From positions 2,575,511 to 2,639,510 of the forward strand of contig CP129490.1 in assembly GCA_030584085.1 (NCBI GenBank): a stretch of DNA of 64,000 bases, in the 5' to 3' direction. The DNA is from Melioribacteraceae bacterium (lineage in GTDB: Bacteria > Bacteroidota > Ignavibacteria > Ignavibacteriales > Melioribacteraceae). The notes beneath the pieces were generated by a model that worked only from the letters and a program-made list of their open reading frames with translations, had not been told where the DNA came from and ran no database searches. Below, one piece after another: positions 39,441 to 48,476 of the stretch. Position 1 is the stretch's first letter; each line of letters starts with the position of its first letter. The position numbers were made by a program, and so were the translations under genes.

Positions 39441-39854
39441 ATAATCAATCGTAATTATTCTACCTGATGTAAATCCGAAGAAATCTTTTCCTTCAGCAAT
39501 TTTCAATCCGGCGATTAAATCATACTGTGTGTGACCATGAGCTTCCAGACACATTTTGCAAACTGAAATCTGTACTCCGGATTTCACTAATTTATCGATC
39601 AAAGTACGTGATGCTTCAAAGTTCTTAAAACGAATACTCTCTTTATCTTTTAACATTGCAACTACACCATCGATATCTACGTAAACAAAAACAGCGTAGT
39701 CATGTGACATCTTTTCAGCAAATGTTAATGCCATTGAAACACGATGGGGATCATTGCTGGATATATGAACAAGAAATCCATCCTTTGCTAATAAAACATT
39801 TGATAGTGATAATAGTACAATACTAAATAGAAGTAGTGTTCTGAACATTTTCAT
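39438..39854 (-). CDS. Exported DsrE-family protein
   Basis: 138 residues. A signal peptide (about 1-23) precedes a DsrE/DsrF-like alpha/beta domain: FLVHISSNDPHRVSMALTFAEKM at the N-terminal side and LVKSGVQISVCKMCLEAHG with Cys99 and Cys102 on the C-terminal side. DsrE proteins carry or relay sulfur through such cysteines; an exported member would act in the periplasm. The gene starts 32 nt inside the RDD gene, with GGAGG in the RDD frame as its ribosome site, so the two are coupled. Confidence 0.82.
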   Translation of the reverse strand: MKMFRTLLLFSIVLLSLSNVLLAKDGFLVHISSNDPHRVSMALTFAEKMSHDYAVFVYVDIDGVVAMLKDKESIRFKNFEASRTLIDKLVKSGVQISVCKMCLEAHGHTQYDLIAGLKIAEGKDFFGFTSGRIITIDY

Positions 39855-40404
39855 TCATTCCTCCGTGAGGTTGTTGGTAGGTTGGTCTATCAATTATAAC
39901 TAAACAATTTGCCATCATATCGTGTAGTGCTTGTTTCTTTTCTGTGAACGCAGCCATTATATAACCGATATTAAGAATTAAACCGGAAAGAATTTTCCCA
40001 AAATATCTGCCCGTTGCACGACCGAAAGAAATTCGATTTCCTTGTAAATCTGTTACCTTGATACCAAGCGCCATCTTACCTAAGGTGGCTTGTTTCTTAG
40101 AAGATTCCATCAAAGCAAAGTAAAGCCATTGTAAAATTATTGAGAACGCAACAATGATTAGTATGACAAATACAAAAGCAACTATAACTCCCGCTTTTAC
40201 ATCATCATCATAGTATTGAGCAAACGAAACATTTGAAAAATCTTCATAAGCGTCAAAATTCTCAAAAGCAAAAATTCCAAGTCCAAATATGATATAAACC
40301 GGTAAAAGAATAATAAATGTAACAGCCCCTATTAACAATTCGTCGATTAAATAAGCAACAAATCTTCTCCAAAATCCGGCATAGTTAAATTGTAAATTAT
40401 CCAT
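39823..40404 (-). CDS. RDD family integral membrane protein
   Basis: 193 residues. The family signature FNYAGFWRRFVAYLIDELLIGAV (Arg and Asp in the first helix) is at the N-terminus; three to four transmembrane helices follow, with TLGKMALGIKVTDLQGNRISFGRATGRYFGK and the closing ALHDMMANCLVI block also typical. RDD proteins are small membrane proteins of unclear function, some linked to sodium transport. The 3' end overlaps the dsrE-like gene by 32 nt. Confidence 0.92.
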   Translation of the reverse strand: MDNLQFNYAGFWRRFVAYLIDELLIGAVTFIILLPVYIIFGLGIFAFENFDAYEDFSNVSFAQYYDDDVKAGVIVAFVFVILIIVAFSIILQWLYFALMESSKKQATLGKMALGIKVTDLQGNRISFGRATGRYFGKILSGLILNIGYIMAAFTEKKQALHDMMANCLVIIDRPTYQQPHGGMNENVQNTTSI

Positions 40405-40448
40405 AACATCCTCTTTGTTTTATTCAGTGTAAAATAATCAAGTATAAG

Positions 40449-41816
40449 TTAGGACTCAATTAGTATTTCCGATCCGGGATCTGGCGCGTAAACTTTTGTA
40501 TCCGGAAATTCTTTTAGTATGTTAAACCCGAACCAATCACGTGAACTATTTTCGCCATGAAGCAAAACTACTTCGTTTGGCTTATATTTTTTTACCAGAT
40601 CGAAAATCTCAAGTCTGTTTGAATGAGACGGGAATGTGAATTTGTTAACTTCACATTTCATCTCTATCGATTCGGAATATTCTGTTAACTTAATCATTTC
40701 ACCTTTGATTGCCGATGTTATTTTATGAGCCGGACTTTCATCGTCAACATATCCGACGAAAAATATTCCGAAATCATTTTGTCTAAGCCAATGTTTAGCG
40801 AGCTTAAACGAAGTTGTATTTTCGATCATCATTCCCGAAGCTGCAAGCACAATTCCCGGTTTTTTGTTGAAATGTGTGAAATCATTTATCTCCATCAAAT
40901 TTTCTTGAGGAATATTTCCGAGCTCAAAATTTTTATCACGCACATTAACTTTGTACCGGTTTTTATCGTACACTTGCGAAATTTTCGATGCTATTCCCCC
41001 GGTGTAAATTGGGACCTCTGTTATATTTCCTTTCATCATTATTGAATAAATAATTGCAAGTATTTCCTGAGTCTTGCCGAGCGCGAAAACCGGAATTAAA
41101 ACCGAACCGCCTTTTGAAATAATTTTATTTATTTCTTTTGCAAACCGTTTTTTTTCATCTTGAAGTGTAGGAATATTTTTTGTTGATAATGAACCGTATG
41201 TGGTTTCCGTTATCAAAGTATTGATTTGACCTTTTGGAAGTTGCGCACCATTCATTATTTGCTGAGGGGAAGTTTTTAAGTCTCCGGTATATAGATACGA
41301 TCGATGTTTAAATTTAATATGGATAGATGCTGATCCTAAAATATGCCCGGCATCGTAAAACTTGACCCAAATCGGTTCAAGCGATTTATGTCGTAATCCC
41401 TTTAATTCAATTTCATCGGAATAATCGATTGCAACAATTGATTTAACGAGCATATCAATTTCTTCATGAGTATACAGAATCATTGATGGATCATTAAATT
41501 CTTTTTCAAGGATTGAAACAGAATTATGTAATGTTAAGTGTGCAATTTCTTGCGTTTGTGAAGTTGTGTAAATAATAACATGAGGAAATTTTTTGATCAG
41601 CAATGGAAGTGCACCGATATGATCTTGATGTGCATGAGAGATTAAAACATAATCAAGCGGAAGGTTTTCAATTAATTCAAATTTAGGAAGTGAGTCCATT
41701 CCTTTTTTCTTTGGATGGACACCGCAATCAAGCAGAAACCCAGATCCATCTATATTTAAATAGATACAACTGGCTCCGATATCATCAGCACCGCCAAGCG
41801 GTATGATCTTGATCAT
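40449..41816 (-). CDS. Beta-CASP metallo-beta-lactamase-fold nuclease
   Basis: 455 residues. The metal site is His61-x-His63-x-Asp65-His66 in SHAHQDHIG; a further His is in DAGHILGSA, Asp in YTGDLK; a beta-CASP segment (about 225-345) and the RNA-specificity C-terminal motif (VVLLHGEN) follow. This is the CPSF73/RNase-J-like type of RNA endo/exonuclease rather than a small hydrolase. It sits directly next to the hemerythrin gene with a one-base overlap. Confidence 0.92.
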   Translation of the reverse strand: MIKIIPLGGADDIGASCIYLNIDGSGFLLDCGVHPKKKGMDSLPKFELIENLPLDYVLISHAHQDHIGALPLLIKKFPHVIIYTTSQTQEIAHLTLHNSVSILEKEFNDPSMILYTHEEIDMLVKSIVAIDYSDEIELKGLRHKSLEPIWVKFYDAGHILGSASIHIKFKHRSYLYTGDLKTSPQQIMNGAQLPKGQINTLITETTYGSLSTKNIPTLQDEKKRFAKEINKIISKGGSVLIPVFALGKTQEILAIIYSIMMKGNITEVPIYTGGIASKISQVYDKNRYKVNVRDKNFELGNIPQENLMEINDFTHFNKKPGIVLAASGMMIENTTSFKLAKHWLRQNDFGIFFVGYVDDESPAHKITSAIKGEMIKLTEYSESIEMKCEVNKFTFPSHSNRLEIFDLVKKYKPNEVVLLHGENSSRDWFGFNILKEFPDTKVYAPDPGSEILIES

Positions 41817-42277
41817 TAGCAGCTTTTTTTATTTTCTAAATAAGTTAAGTCTTTTCCCAGTTTTAATAGTTTACCTTCCGTAAACACTTCTTGAATTATT
41901 TCGAATAGTTCTCGCTCTTCTTTTCTCACATGCAATGAAATTAAATTCCCTAACTTATCCAAGTTAGTTTCTAGATTTTTTTCATTTCTGATGAGTTCAA
42001 CTAGAACCGATATCTCTTGATGTTCGGAGATTATTTGTTCACAAAGTTTATCAATCTTTTCAGTCTTTCCTAAAACAAAGGGAATTAAAATCAGTTCCTC
42101 GGCTTCAAAATGCGGTACAAGATGATCTCTAAACGTAATCAAAGTATATTCACGCTTACCTTTGATATCAGTAGGCAAACCTTTATAAGCCGGTGCATCT
42201 TTCTTGATTAGTTGAGCAAGTAAAAGTGTGTCGTGATGTTGACGCGATAATGGTATTAAACTTTTATGTCTTTTCAT
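41816..42277 (-). CDS. Hemerythrin-domain protein
   Basis: 153 residues, all helical. The iron ligands are visible: SRQHHDTLLLA (His14/15), HFEAEELILIPF, ISEHQEIS and LHVRKEERELF. Hemerythrin-type proteins bind a di-iron centre and sense or store oxygen, NO, or help repair iron-sulfur clusters. It overlaps YihY by 14 nt and the nuclease gene by 1 nt; the coupling is suggestive but does not define a role. Confidence 0.88.
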   Translation of the reverse strand: MKRHKSLIPLSRQHHDTLLLAQLIKKDAPAYKGLPTDIKGKREYTLITFRDHLVPHFEAEELILIPFVLGKTEKIDKLCEQIISEHQEISVLVELIRNEKNLETNLDKLGNLISLHVRKEERELFEIIQEVFTEGKLLKLGKDLTYLENKKSC

Positions 42278-43187
42278 AACTGGCTAATTCTTTTTCGCTT
42301 CTTCGTTCTCTATAAAGCTGACCAATTTCGGCACCAATTAAAAAAAGAATTGAAGAATAGTAAATCCAGAATGCAACGATAACAAGCAACGCATAAGTTC
42401 CATATATTCTATCTAATGTTGCAATATTTGTTATATAATATCCGAAAAGCTGTCTTGCGATTTCCCAAAATATTGTTGCCGTTAAAGCAGCAACAAAAGG
42501 AACACGTTTCCCAAGTTTTGCGTAAGGGATAAGCTTATAAAAAACATAGAACATCAATAAAATAATTAGCAATGAGCCAATCGAAAGCAGCCAATCTACT
42601 AGCGGGGTTAGCTGAAAAAATCTTAGGATTTCACTTTCGAGCGCAAAAGATGAGAGAATATTAATAGCCGGGAAGACTAACATAGAGAGAAGTAAGAAAA
42701 CAATTAGAAGCAGAACCATTCCCAAATCTCTTAACTTTCCTATAAGTAGATGTTTGTCGTCTGTGAAATGAAAAATACTGTTTAATATTGTTCTCAGACT
42801 ACTAAACAATCCGCTGGAAATGAATAATAAACCTCCGGCACCTATATAACCGGCTAAAGTTTTATATTCAATTACTTCGGGTACGCGAGACATAATAATT
42901 GCATGCATCTTTTTTGCGTATTCCGGATAAGGAATGATTGTATTTAAAATTGTAGTAAGTTGCTCCTCAACCGTTGCAGAATCCAAGAGATTTCCGAGAA
43001 TCGAAAACATGATCAAAGTTAGCGGAATTATACTTGCAAAAAGTGAAAAGGCAATACCACCACCGGAAAGAAACAGATGATGGTGATCCATTCTATTATA
43101 CAGTCCTATAGCGTAGTATTTAACTTCTTCAAAAAATCTTATTAAAGTATGAAGTGTAAGATATTTTTTTATACTCTTAATACTCAT
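42264..43187 (-). CDS. YihY/virulence factor BrkB family membrane protein
   Basis: 307 residues with six transmembrane helices. The family pattern [23 protein letters not shown] near residue 35, [26 protein letters not shown] and the later [22 protein letters not shown] with [27 protein letters not shown] are clear. The once-suggested RNase BN assignment for this family was wrong; function is unknown. Its start lies 11 nt inside the end of purL. Confidence 0.92.
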   Translation of the reverse strand: MSIKSIKKYLTLHTLIRFFEEVKYYAIGLYNRMDHHHLFLSGGGIAFSLFASIIPLTLIMFSILGNLLDSATVEEQLTTILNTIIPYPEYAKKMHAIIMSRVPEVIEYKTLAGYIGAGGLLFISSGLFSSLRTILNSIFHFTDDKHLLIGKLRDLGMVLLLIVFLLLSMLVFPAINILSSFALESEILRFFQLTPLVDWLLSIGSLLIILLMFYVFYKLIPYAKLGKRVPFVAALTATIFWEIARQLFGYYITNIATLDRIYGTYALLVIVAFWIYYSSILFLIGAEIGQLYRERRSEKELASYEKT

Positions 43188-45402
43188 TCATCTTTGCAGA
43201 GATTGATTTATAATAAATATCTAGTAATTCCTTTAATTCAAATGTGATTTCCTTATTAACAGTAAACTTTTCTTTTGACGTTTTTCCTATCAATGTAAAT
43301 TGAGTTGCTGAAGCATTTACAATTTTTTCAAATTCTTGTTGATGATCTTTTTTAACCGAAACAATTATCCTTGACTGAGTTTCGGAAAATAAACTAAAAT
43401 CTTCTCTGAATTTTATTGGAATATCAACTTCAAGTCCAATTGGATTTTCGTCATCTAAAATTGCACATTCTGCTAAGGCTGTTATTATTCCCCCTTCAGA
43501 TATGTCATGAGCAGACTGGATCAAACCGGCTTCAATTAATTCGAGAACCGTATTATGGAGGTCCTTTTCTTTTTGTAAATCTATCTTCGGACAGTTTCCT
43601 TCAACTTTTCCGTGAATAACTTTTAAATATTCACTTCCGCCGATTTCTTCATAGTCTTCACCTAATACATAAATTAAATCGTTAAGGTTTTTAAATTGAG
43701 CGGTAGTTACATCCGCAATATCTTCAATTAAACCAACCATCCCAATTACAGGTGTTGGGTAAACTGCTGCATCGGGACTTTCATTATAAAAACTAACATT
43801 TCCGCCGGTAACGGGAGTTTCAAAGAATCTGCATGCTTCACCCATTCCTTCAATAGCTTCTTTGAATGTCCAATAAATTTCAGGTTTGTAAGGATTACCA
43901 AAATTCAAACAATTTGTTATCGCGAGGGGTTTTCCACCACTACAAACAATATTTCGTGCGGATTCGGCAACAGCTATCTTTGCCCCCTCTTTGGGATTGA
44001 GATAAACATACCTTGAATTACAATCTGTTTTTGCTGCAATTGCTTTATTAGTTCCTTTGATAAAAATAACCGCTGAATCAGAACCGGGACCAACAATTGT
44101 ATTTGTCCTTACCATTGAATCATATTGTTCATAAACCCATCTTTTAGATGCTATGTTTGGGGATGAAAGAACTTTCTTGAAAACTTCCTTTAAATCTTTA
44201 GGTTGATCTAATTTAGATAAATCAAAATTTTGTTTTTCTTTTATATAGTTCGGTTCTTTTATGTCTCGATGATAAACCGGAGCACCTCCGCCTAATGCTA
44301 GATCAAATGGGTTTACTTCGGCTTTTAATTCTCCGTGTTGAGTTACTTCTAAAACTTTTTTGTCGGTCACATAACCAATTATTTCACAATTTAGATCCCA
44401 CTTCTCAAATGTTTTTATTATATCATTTTCGCAACCCTTTTTTGCAACAACCAACATACGCTCTTGGCTCTCGGATAACATAATTTCGTAGGCTGACATA
44501 TCTGCTTCACGAAGAGGAACTTTATCAAGATTAACCTTCATTCCGGATTCGCCTTTGTCACTCATTTCAGAAGTTGAACAAGAGATACCTGCCGCACCCA
44601 TATCTTGAATACCGATTATCCAATCATTTTTTATTATTTCTAATGTTGCTTCAAGTAACAATTTTTCTGTGAAAGGATCACCAACTTGTACGGACGGACG
44701 TTTTGCTTGCGATGCTTCGGAAATTTCCTCCGAAGCAAACGTAGCACCATGTATTCCGTCTCTACCCGTTGATGAACCGACTATCATAACCGGATTACCT
44801 TCACCTTTTGAAACCGCTGATGCTGTTTGATTATGCTTAACTAAACCGATCGCCATTGCATTTACCAGCGGGTTCCCTTTATAGCATTCATCAAAGTAAA
44901 CTTCACCGCCAACCGTTGGAACACCAAAACTATTTCCGTAATCTCCGATTCCCTTTACTACTCCTTCAAACAAGTAACGAGTTCTTTTATCATCTAATGT
45001 TCCAAAACGAAGTGAGTTTAAAGCCGCAATTGGTCTTGCGCCCATTGTAAATATATCTCTCAAAATACCACCGACACCAGTAGCCGCACCTTGATAAGGT
45101 TCAACTGCCGATGGATGATTATGACTTTCAATTTTAAATGCAATAGCTAATCCGTCACCAATATCAACCAATCCGGCATTTTCTTCACCGGCACTAACTA
45201 ACAATTTACCACCATCGCGTGGTAAAGTTTTTAATAAAGCAATAGAATTTTTATAGCTACAGTGTTCACTCCACATTACACTGAAAATACCAAGTTCTGT
45301 GAATGAAGGAGTTCTACCTAAGCGTTCACAAATCCAACCGTATTCTTCAGCGGTTAGCCCATGTTCTTTAGCAAGTTCTAAATTCACTTCCGGTTCTATC
45401 AT
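43177..45402 (-). CDS. purL: Phosphoribosylformylglycinamidine synthase subunit PurL
   Basis: 741 residues, the short form that works with separate PurS and PurQ, in step four of purine synthesis. Seen: [13 protein letters not shown], the ATP-site [35 protein letters not shown], and the second half [11 protein letters not shown] with [13 protein letters not shown]. PurS and PurQ are not in the window. Divergent from the phosphatase gene; its promoter is described at 45439-45467. Confidence 0.97.
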   Translation of the reverse strand: MIEPEVNLELAKEHGLTAEEYGWICERLGRTPSFTELGIFSVMWSEHCSYKNSIALLKTLPRDGGKLLVSAGEENAGLVDIGDGLAIAFKIESHNHPSAVEPYQGAATGVGGILRDIFTMGARPIAALNSLRFGTLDDKRTRYLFEGVVKGIGDYGNSFGVPTVGGEVYFDECYKGNPLVNAMAIGLVKHNQTASAVSKGEGNPVMIVGSSTGRDGIHGATFASEEISEASQAKRPSVQVGDPFTEKLLLEATLEIIKNDWIIGIQDMGAAGISCSTSEMSDKGESGMKVNLDKVPLREADMSAYEIMLSESQERMLVVAKKGCENDIIKTFEKWDLNCEIIGYVTDKKVLEVTQHGELKAEVNPFDLALGGGAPVYHRDIKEPNYIKEKQNFDLSKLDQPKDLKEVFKKVLSSPNIASKRWVYEQYDSMVRTNTIVGPGSDSAVIFIKGTNKAIAAKTDCNSRYVYLNPKEGAKIAVAESARNIVCSGGKPLAITNCLNFGNPYKPEIYWTFKEAIEGMGEACRFFETPVTGGNVSFYNESPDAAVYPTPVIGMVGLIEDIADVTTAQFKNLNDLIYVLGEDYEEIGGSEYLKVIHGKVEGNCPKIDLQKEKDLHNTVLELIEAGLIQSAHDISEGGIITALAECAILDDENPIGLEVDIPIKFREDFSLFSETQSRIIVSVKKDHQQEFEKIVNASATQFTLIGKTSKEKFTVNKEITFELKELLDIYYKSISAKMNEY

Positions 45403-45438
45403 ATTTCTCTCGATAATGTCAAAATTAAATTGATTATA

Positions 45439-45467
45439 AATATAACACTTTTAAAACGCTTTGTTAA
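45439..45467 (-). promoter_or_regulatory. Putative sigma-70 promoter of purL
   Basis: On the minus strand TTAACA (45467-45462), 17 nt, TATATT (45444-45439). The predicted start is about 30 nt ahead of the purL ATG, which has GAGAG 5 nt upstream. No purine-repressor site was recognised. Confidence 0.6.
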
Positions 45468-45486
45468 AATAAGGACAAAAGGTAAA

Positions 45487-45515
45487 TTGATTTCCGAGAT
45501 AAACCTTTCTATTTT
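45487..45515 (+). promoter_or_regulatory. Putative sigma-70 promoter of the PP2C gene
   Basis: TTGATT (45487-45492), 17 nt, TATTTT (45510-45515), giving a start near 45522, 40 nt ahead of the ATG at 45562. It lies inside the frame that would be read from an upstream TTG, which argues for the ATG. Confidence 0.5.
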
Positions 45516-45561
45516 TCACTCGTCTCAAGATAAAAACCTTCTTAATTATGTTGGAATTTAC

Positions 45562-47988
45562 ATGAAATCAAATTTAAACTACGATAAGTATTGGATAGCC
45601 GGCGGAATTATTATTATCATTCTAATGTTTTTCATATTCCCTTCCTCTCCATACAGTTCGGTTGATTTTCGATTAACACGTTCCGAAGCAATCAAAATTG
45701 CAAAAGATTATTTGAGCGATAAAGATATTGATTTTTCATCATACTCAGTTGAGGGATTTGTTGCCGAGCAATCAACAGTAAATAAGTATTTAAGTAAAAC
45801 TCTTGGTAATGAAGAGTACTCAAAATTACTTAATGACCCAGACTGGAATTTATTTGGATGGACTATTTTTTTCCATCAAAATATATCCGGTGATATACCT
45901 CAGACCACCTATACTATACATGTCTCAAACAGCGGAAGAATTTCAGCTTATGAACGGGAAATCCCGGATTCATTGTCCTCACCCTCACTTGATAAGCAAT
46001 CCGCATTAGATTTAATGACGGAAACTATTAATAATAACTTTCCAATTGATTTATCCGAGTATGAATTAAAGGAAAGTCGCGAAGAAAATTATTCAAACAG
46101 AACCGATCACGATTTTATATGGAAGAGAACTAACGAAATTGTTCCGGGCGAAATGGTTGTGAGAGGAAAAATTCAAGGTAATCAAGCCGGACAGTATAGT
46201 GTATCATTTCTTGTACCTGAATCTGATAGAGGTATGTTTGATACAGGTGAGGCAGTGTTTGGTACTGTCTCTGTAATCTTTGTTGCATTCTTAATGGTAT
46301 TTGCATTGTATTATTTTCTAAAGAAGTATCATCAGGGTGAAATATGGATAAATGTTGGTCGTTCATTGTTTGTTATATATTTTCTTGTAACGCTATTGGT
46401 CATAATTAACGAATGGCCGAATATAGGTTTAGGTGTTCAGATAGGCAGTCTCAATTTTTTTGCGGTTAAGTTTATTGTAGTAGTCTTAAACGGTTTGCTT
46501 TTACAATTCTTACTTGCCTTAATGGTATTTGCAACTTGGTCTGTAAGTGAATCATATGCCAGAGAATTTTGGTCTGAAAAGTTGAATGGAACAGATTCCA
46601 TAATTAAAAGGCACATCTTCACTCTTTCGGCAGGTACTAGTTTATTGAGAGGATTGATAATTGGATTAGGTATTTCACTACTATATCTAATTGCTTCGAT
46701 ATCACTTAATGAACCCGGATCAAAAATATTCTTTAGTCCTGTTGCTAGTTTTGATGTATTTTATGGCTTCATGCCTTTTATCTCAATTGTTGGTGAAGCA
46801 TTTATAGAAGCTACTTTAGGCGGAATTGTAGTGACATTTTTTATTGCCAGTTTAACTTTTTCTAAATGGAGAAAAAAATGGCTGTCAATTTTATTTGTCG
46901 GTGTATCTACCATAGCCTTCACTGTAGTTGCATCAACACCTCCGTCGGTTAATAATTTTTTAACAAATCTTCTATTTGGATTTTTATTTGGAATATTGAT
47001 CGCATATTTATTCTTCAAATTTGATTTGCTAACAATATTAGCTGCGCTTTTTTATTCGGCATTAACTTTTGATTTCTTTACTTTGTTTAGTTCTTCTGCA
47101 AAGTTTTTTGAAATTAATTCATACTTAGTATTTATTCTGTTTGCCGCAGTTCCAGCCATTTATATTATTAGCCGAATCAAAAAAGAAAAATTTGTTTTGG
47201 AAGACTACGGTTTACCATCTCATATTGAAAAAATTTCCGAGCGGGAAAGATTAAAAAAAGAAATGGAAATTGCCGCGAAGGTTCAACTAAGCTTACTACC
47301 AAAAGAACAGCCGGCGATTGAAGGATATGACATAGCCAGCCTCAGCATACCGGCGAAAGAAGCCGGCGGTGATTATTATGATTATGTTAAACTAAGTGAT
47401 GGAAGACTTGGTATTGCAATCGGGGATGTTTCCGGTAAAGGTGTGGGTGCGGCAATTTATATGACGCTAACAAAAGGAATATTGCAAGCTCATGCCGAAG
47501 AAAACGTTTCTCCGAAAGTTGTTTTAGGTAAAGTAAATAGACTGCTTTATAAAACAATCGAAAAGAATTCATTTGTAAGTATGTTCTATGCTATACTTGA
47601 TGTTAGAAATCATTCTTTGCTGTACTCTAGAGCGGGACATAATCCCGGTATATTCTGCAGTTTTGAAAAACAAGATTCAAAATTGCTAATGAGCAAAGGT
47701 ATTGCACTTGGATTAGAAGAAGGAAAAGTTTTTCAAGAAACATTAAACGAAGACACAATTCAATTGAAGAACGGTGACGTTGTAGTTTTTTATACAGATG
47801 GGTTTACAGAAGCAATGAATCATAAGATTGAACTGTACGGCGAAAAACGTTTGATAGATTTGATTCAACAGAATAGAGAAAAACAAGCAAACGAAATTTT
47901 AAATCTTATTCTAAAAGATGTGCATAAATTCACGAAAGATTATCCTCAGCACGATGATATGACCTTGGTTATTTTAAAGAGGAACTAA
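45562..47988 (+). CDS. Membrane sensor with SpoIIE-type PP2C phosphatase
   Basis: Start set at the ATG at 45562 (808 residues); the frame opens 44 codons earlier at a TTG, but a promoter lies between and GGA precedes the ATG. One N-terminal helix, an extracytoplasmic part (about 35-225), some ten transmembrane helices (230-550), a short coiled coil, then PP2C from about 570: AGGDYYDYVKL, IGDVSGKGVGAAI, FYTDGFTEAMN, HDDMTLVIL. All metal-binding Asp residues are present. Such enzymes dephosphorylate STAS proteins; a STAS protein is encoded at 129-488. Confidence 0.92.
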   Translation: MKSNLNYDKYWIAGGIIIIILMFFIFPSSPYSSVDFRLTRSEAIKIAKDYLSDKDIDFSSYSVEGFVAEQSTVNKYLSKTLGNEEYSKLLNDPDWNLFGWTIFFHQNISGDIPQTTYTIHVSNSGRISAYEREIPDSLSSPSLDKQSALDLMTETINNNFPIDLSEYELKESREENYSNRTDHDFIWKRTNEIVPGEMVVRGKIQGNQAGQYSVSFLVPESDRGMFDTGEAVFGTVSVIFVAFLMVFALYYFLKKYHQGEIWINVGRSLFVIYFLVTLLVIINEWPNIGLGVQIGSLNFFAVKFIVVVLNGLLLQFLLALMVFATWSVSESYAREFWSEKLNGTDSIIKRHIFTLSAGTSLLRGLIIGLGISLLYLIASISLNEPGSKIFFSPVASFDVFYGFMPFISIVGEAFIEATLGGIVVTFFIASLTFSKWRKKWLSILFVGVSTIAFTVVASTPPSVNNFLTNLLFGFLFGILIAYLFFKFDLLTILAALFYSALTFDFFTLFSSSAKFFEINSYLVFILFAAVPAIYIISRIKKEKFVLEDYGLPSHIEKISERERLKKEMEIAAKVQLSLLPKEQPAIEGYDIASLSIPAKEAGGDYYDYVKLSDGRLGIAIGDVSGKGVGAAIYMTLTKGILQAHAEENVSPKVVLGKVNRLLYKTIEKNSFVSMFYAILDVRNHSLLYSRAGHNPGIFCSFEKQDSKLLMSKGIALGLEEGKVFQETLNEDTIQLKNGDVVVFYTDGFTEAMNHKIELYGEKRLIDLIQQNREKQANEILNLILKDVHKFTKDYPQHDDMTLVILKRN

Positions 47989-48161
47989 GAAACACACGAG
48001 AGTAATTCGTAAAAATTAATTGTTCCAATTACTAGTTTCTTTTATCTATTTCGGATACTGTGTATTATTACTTAATGATTTTCCCCACAATTTTATTTTT
48101 ACCTACCGCTTAATGAAATAACTTTTACTAAATTTCATAGTCAAATTTTTCTTTATTCTTA
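47989..48161. other. Intergenic stretch before the ferredoxin gene
   Basis: 173 nt, very AT-rich. I see no convincing hairpin, promoter or short frame with a ribosome site. It presumably holds the ferredoxin promoter, but no -35/-10 pair stands out. Confidence 0.4.
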
Positions 48162-48173
48162 TTGGAGGTAATA

Positions 48174-48473
48174 ATGGCTGTAATGATCACTGACGAATGT
48201 ATCGCTTGTAACGCTTGCGAACCTGAATGTCCAAACAATGCAATTTACGATGCCGGAGTAAAATGGGATTTAGCCGGTGAAGAACACGATGCACTTAATG
48301 ATGAACACACTTATATTGTTCCGGAAAAATGCACAGAATGTGTCGGCTTTTACGATGAACCACAATGTATAGAAGCTTGTCCAACTGAAGCTATTGTAAT
48401 GGATCCAGACAGAGTTGAATCTAAAGAAGACTTAATGAAAAAGAAAGAGCACTTAGACGAGGTTGGTAGATAA
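48174..48473 (+). CDS. Ferredoxin, two [4Fe-4S] clusters (Alvin type)
   Basis: Start set at the ATG at 48174 (99 residues) because TTGGAGG lies 6 nt ahead; a longer reading would start in that ribosome site. Cluster 1: Cys9, Cys12, Cys15 and Cys19 in CIACNACEPECP. Cluster 2: CTEC, eight residues, C-xxx-C (CIEACP), the wide spacing of the Allochromatium-type ferredoxins. A charged C-terminal helix (KEDLMKKKEHLDEVGR) follows. It is a low-potential electron carrier; partner unknown. Confidence 0.96.
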   Translation: MAVMITDECIACNACEPECPNNAIYDAGVKWDLAGEEHDALNDEHTYIVPEKCTECVGFYDEPQCIEACPTEAIVMDPDRVESKEDLMKKKEHLDEVGR

Positions 48474-48476
48474 ATT

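Noticed and set aside
39398-39442. 14-codon plus-strand frame starting ATGATG
   Set aside because: It lies within the terminator hairpin and has no ribosome site.
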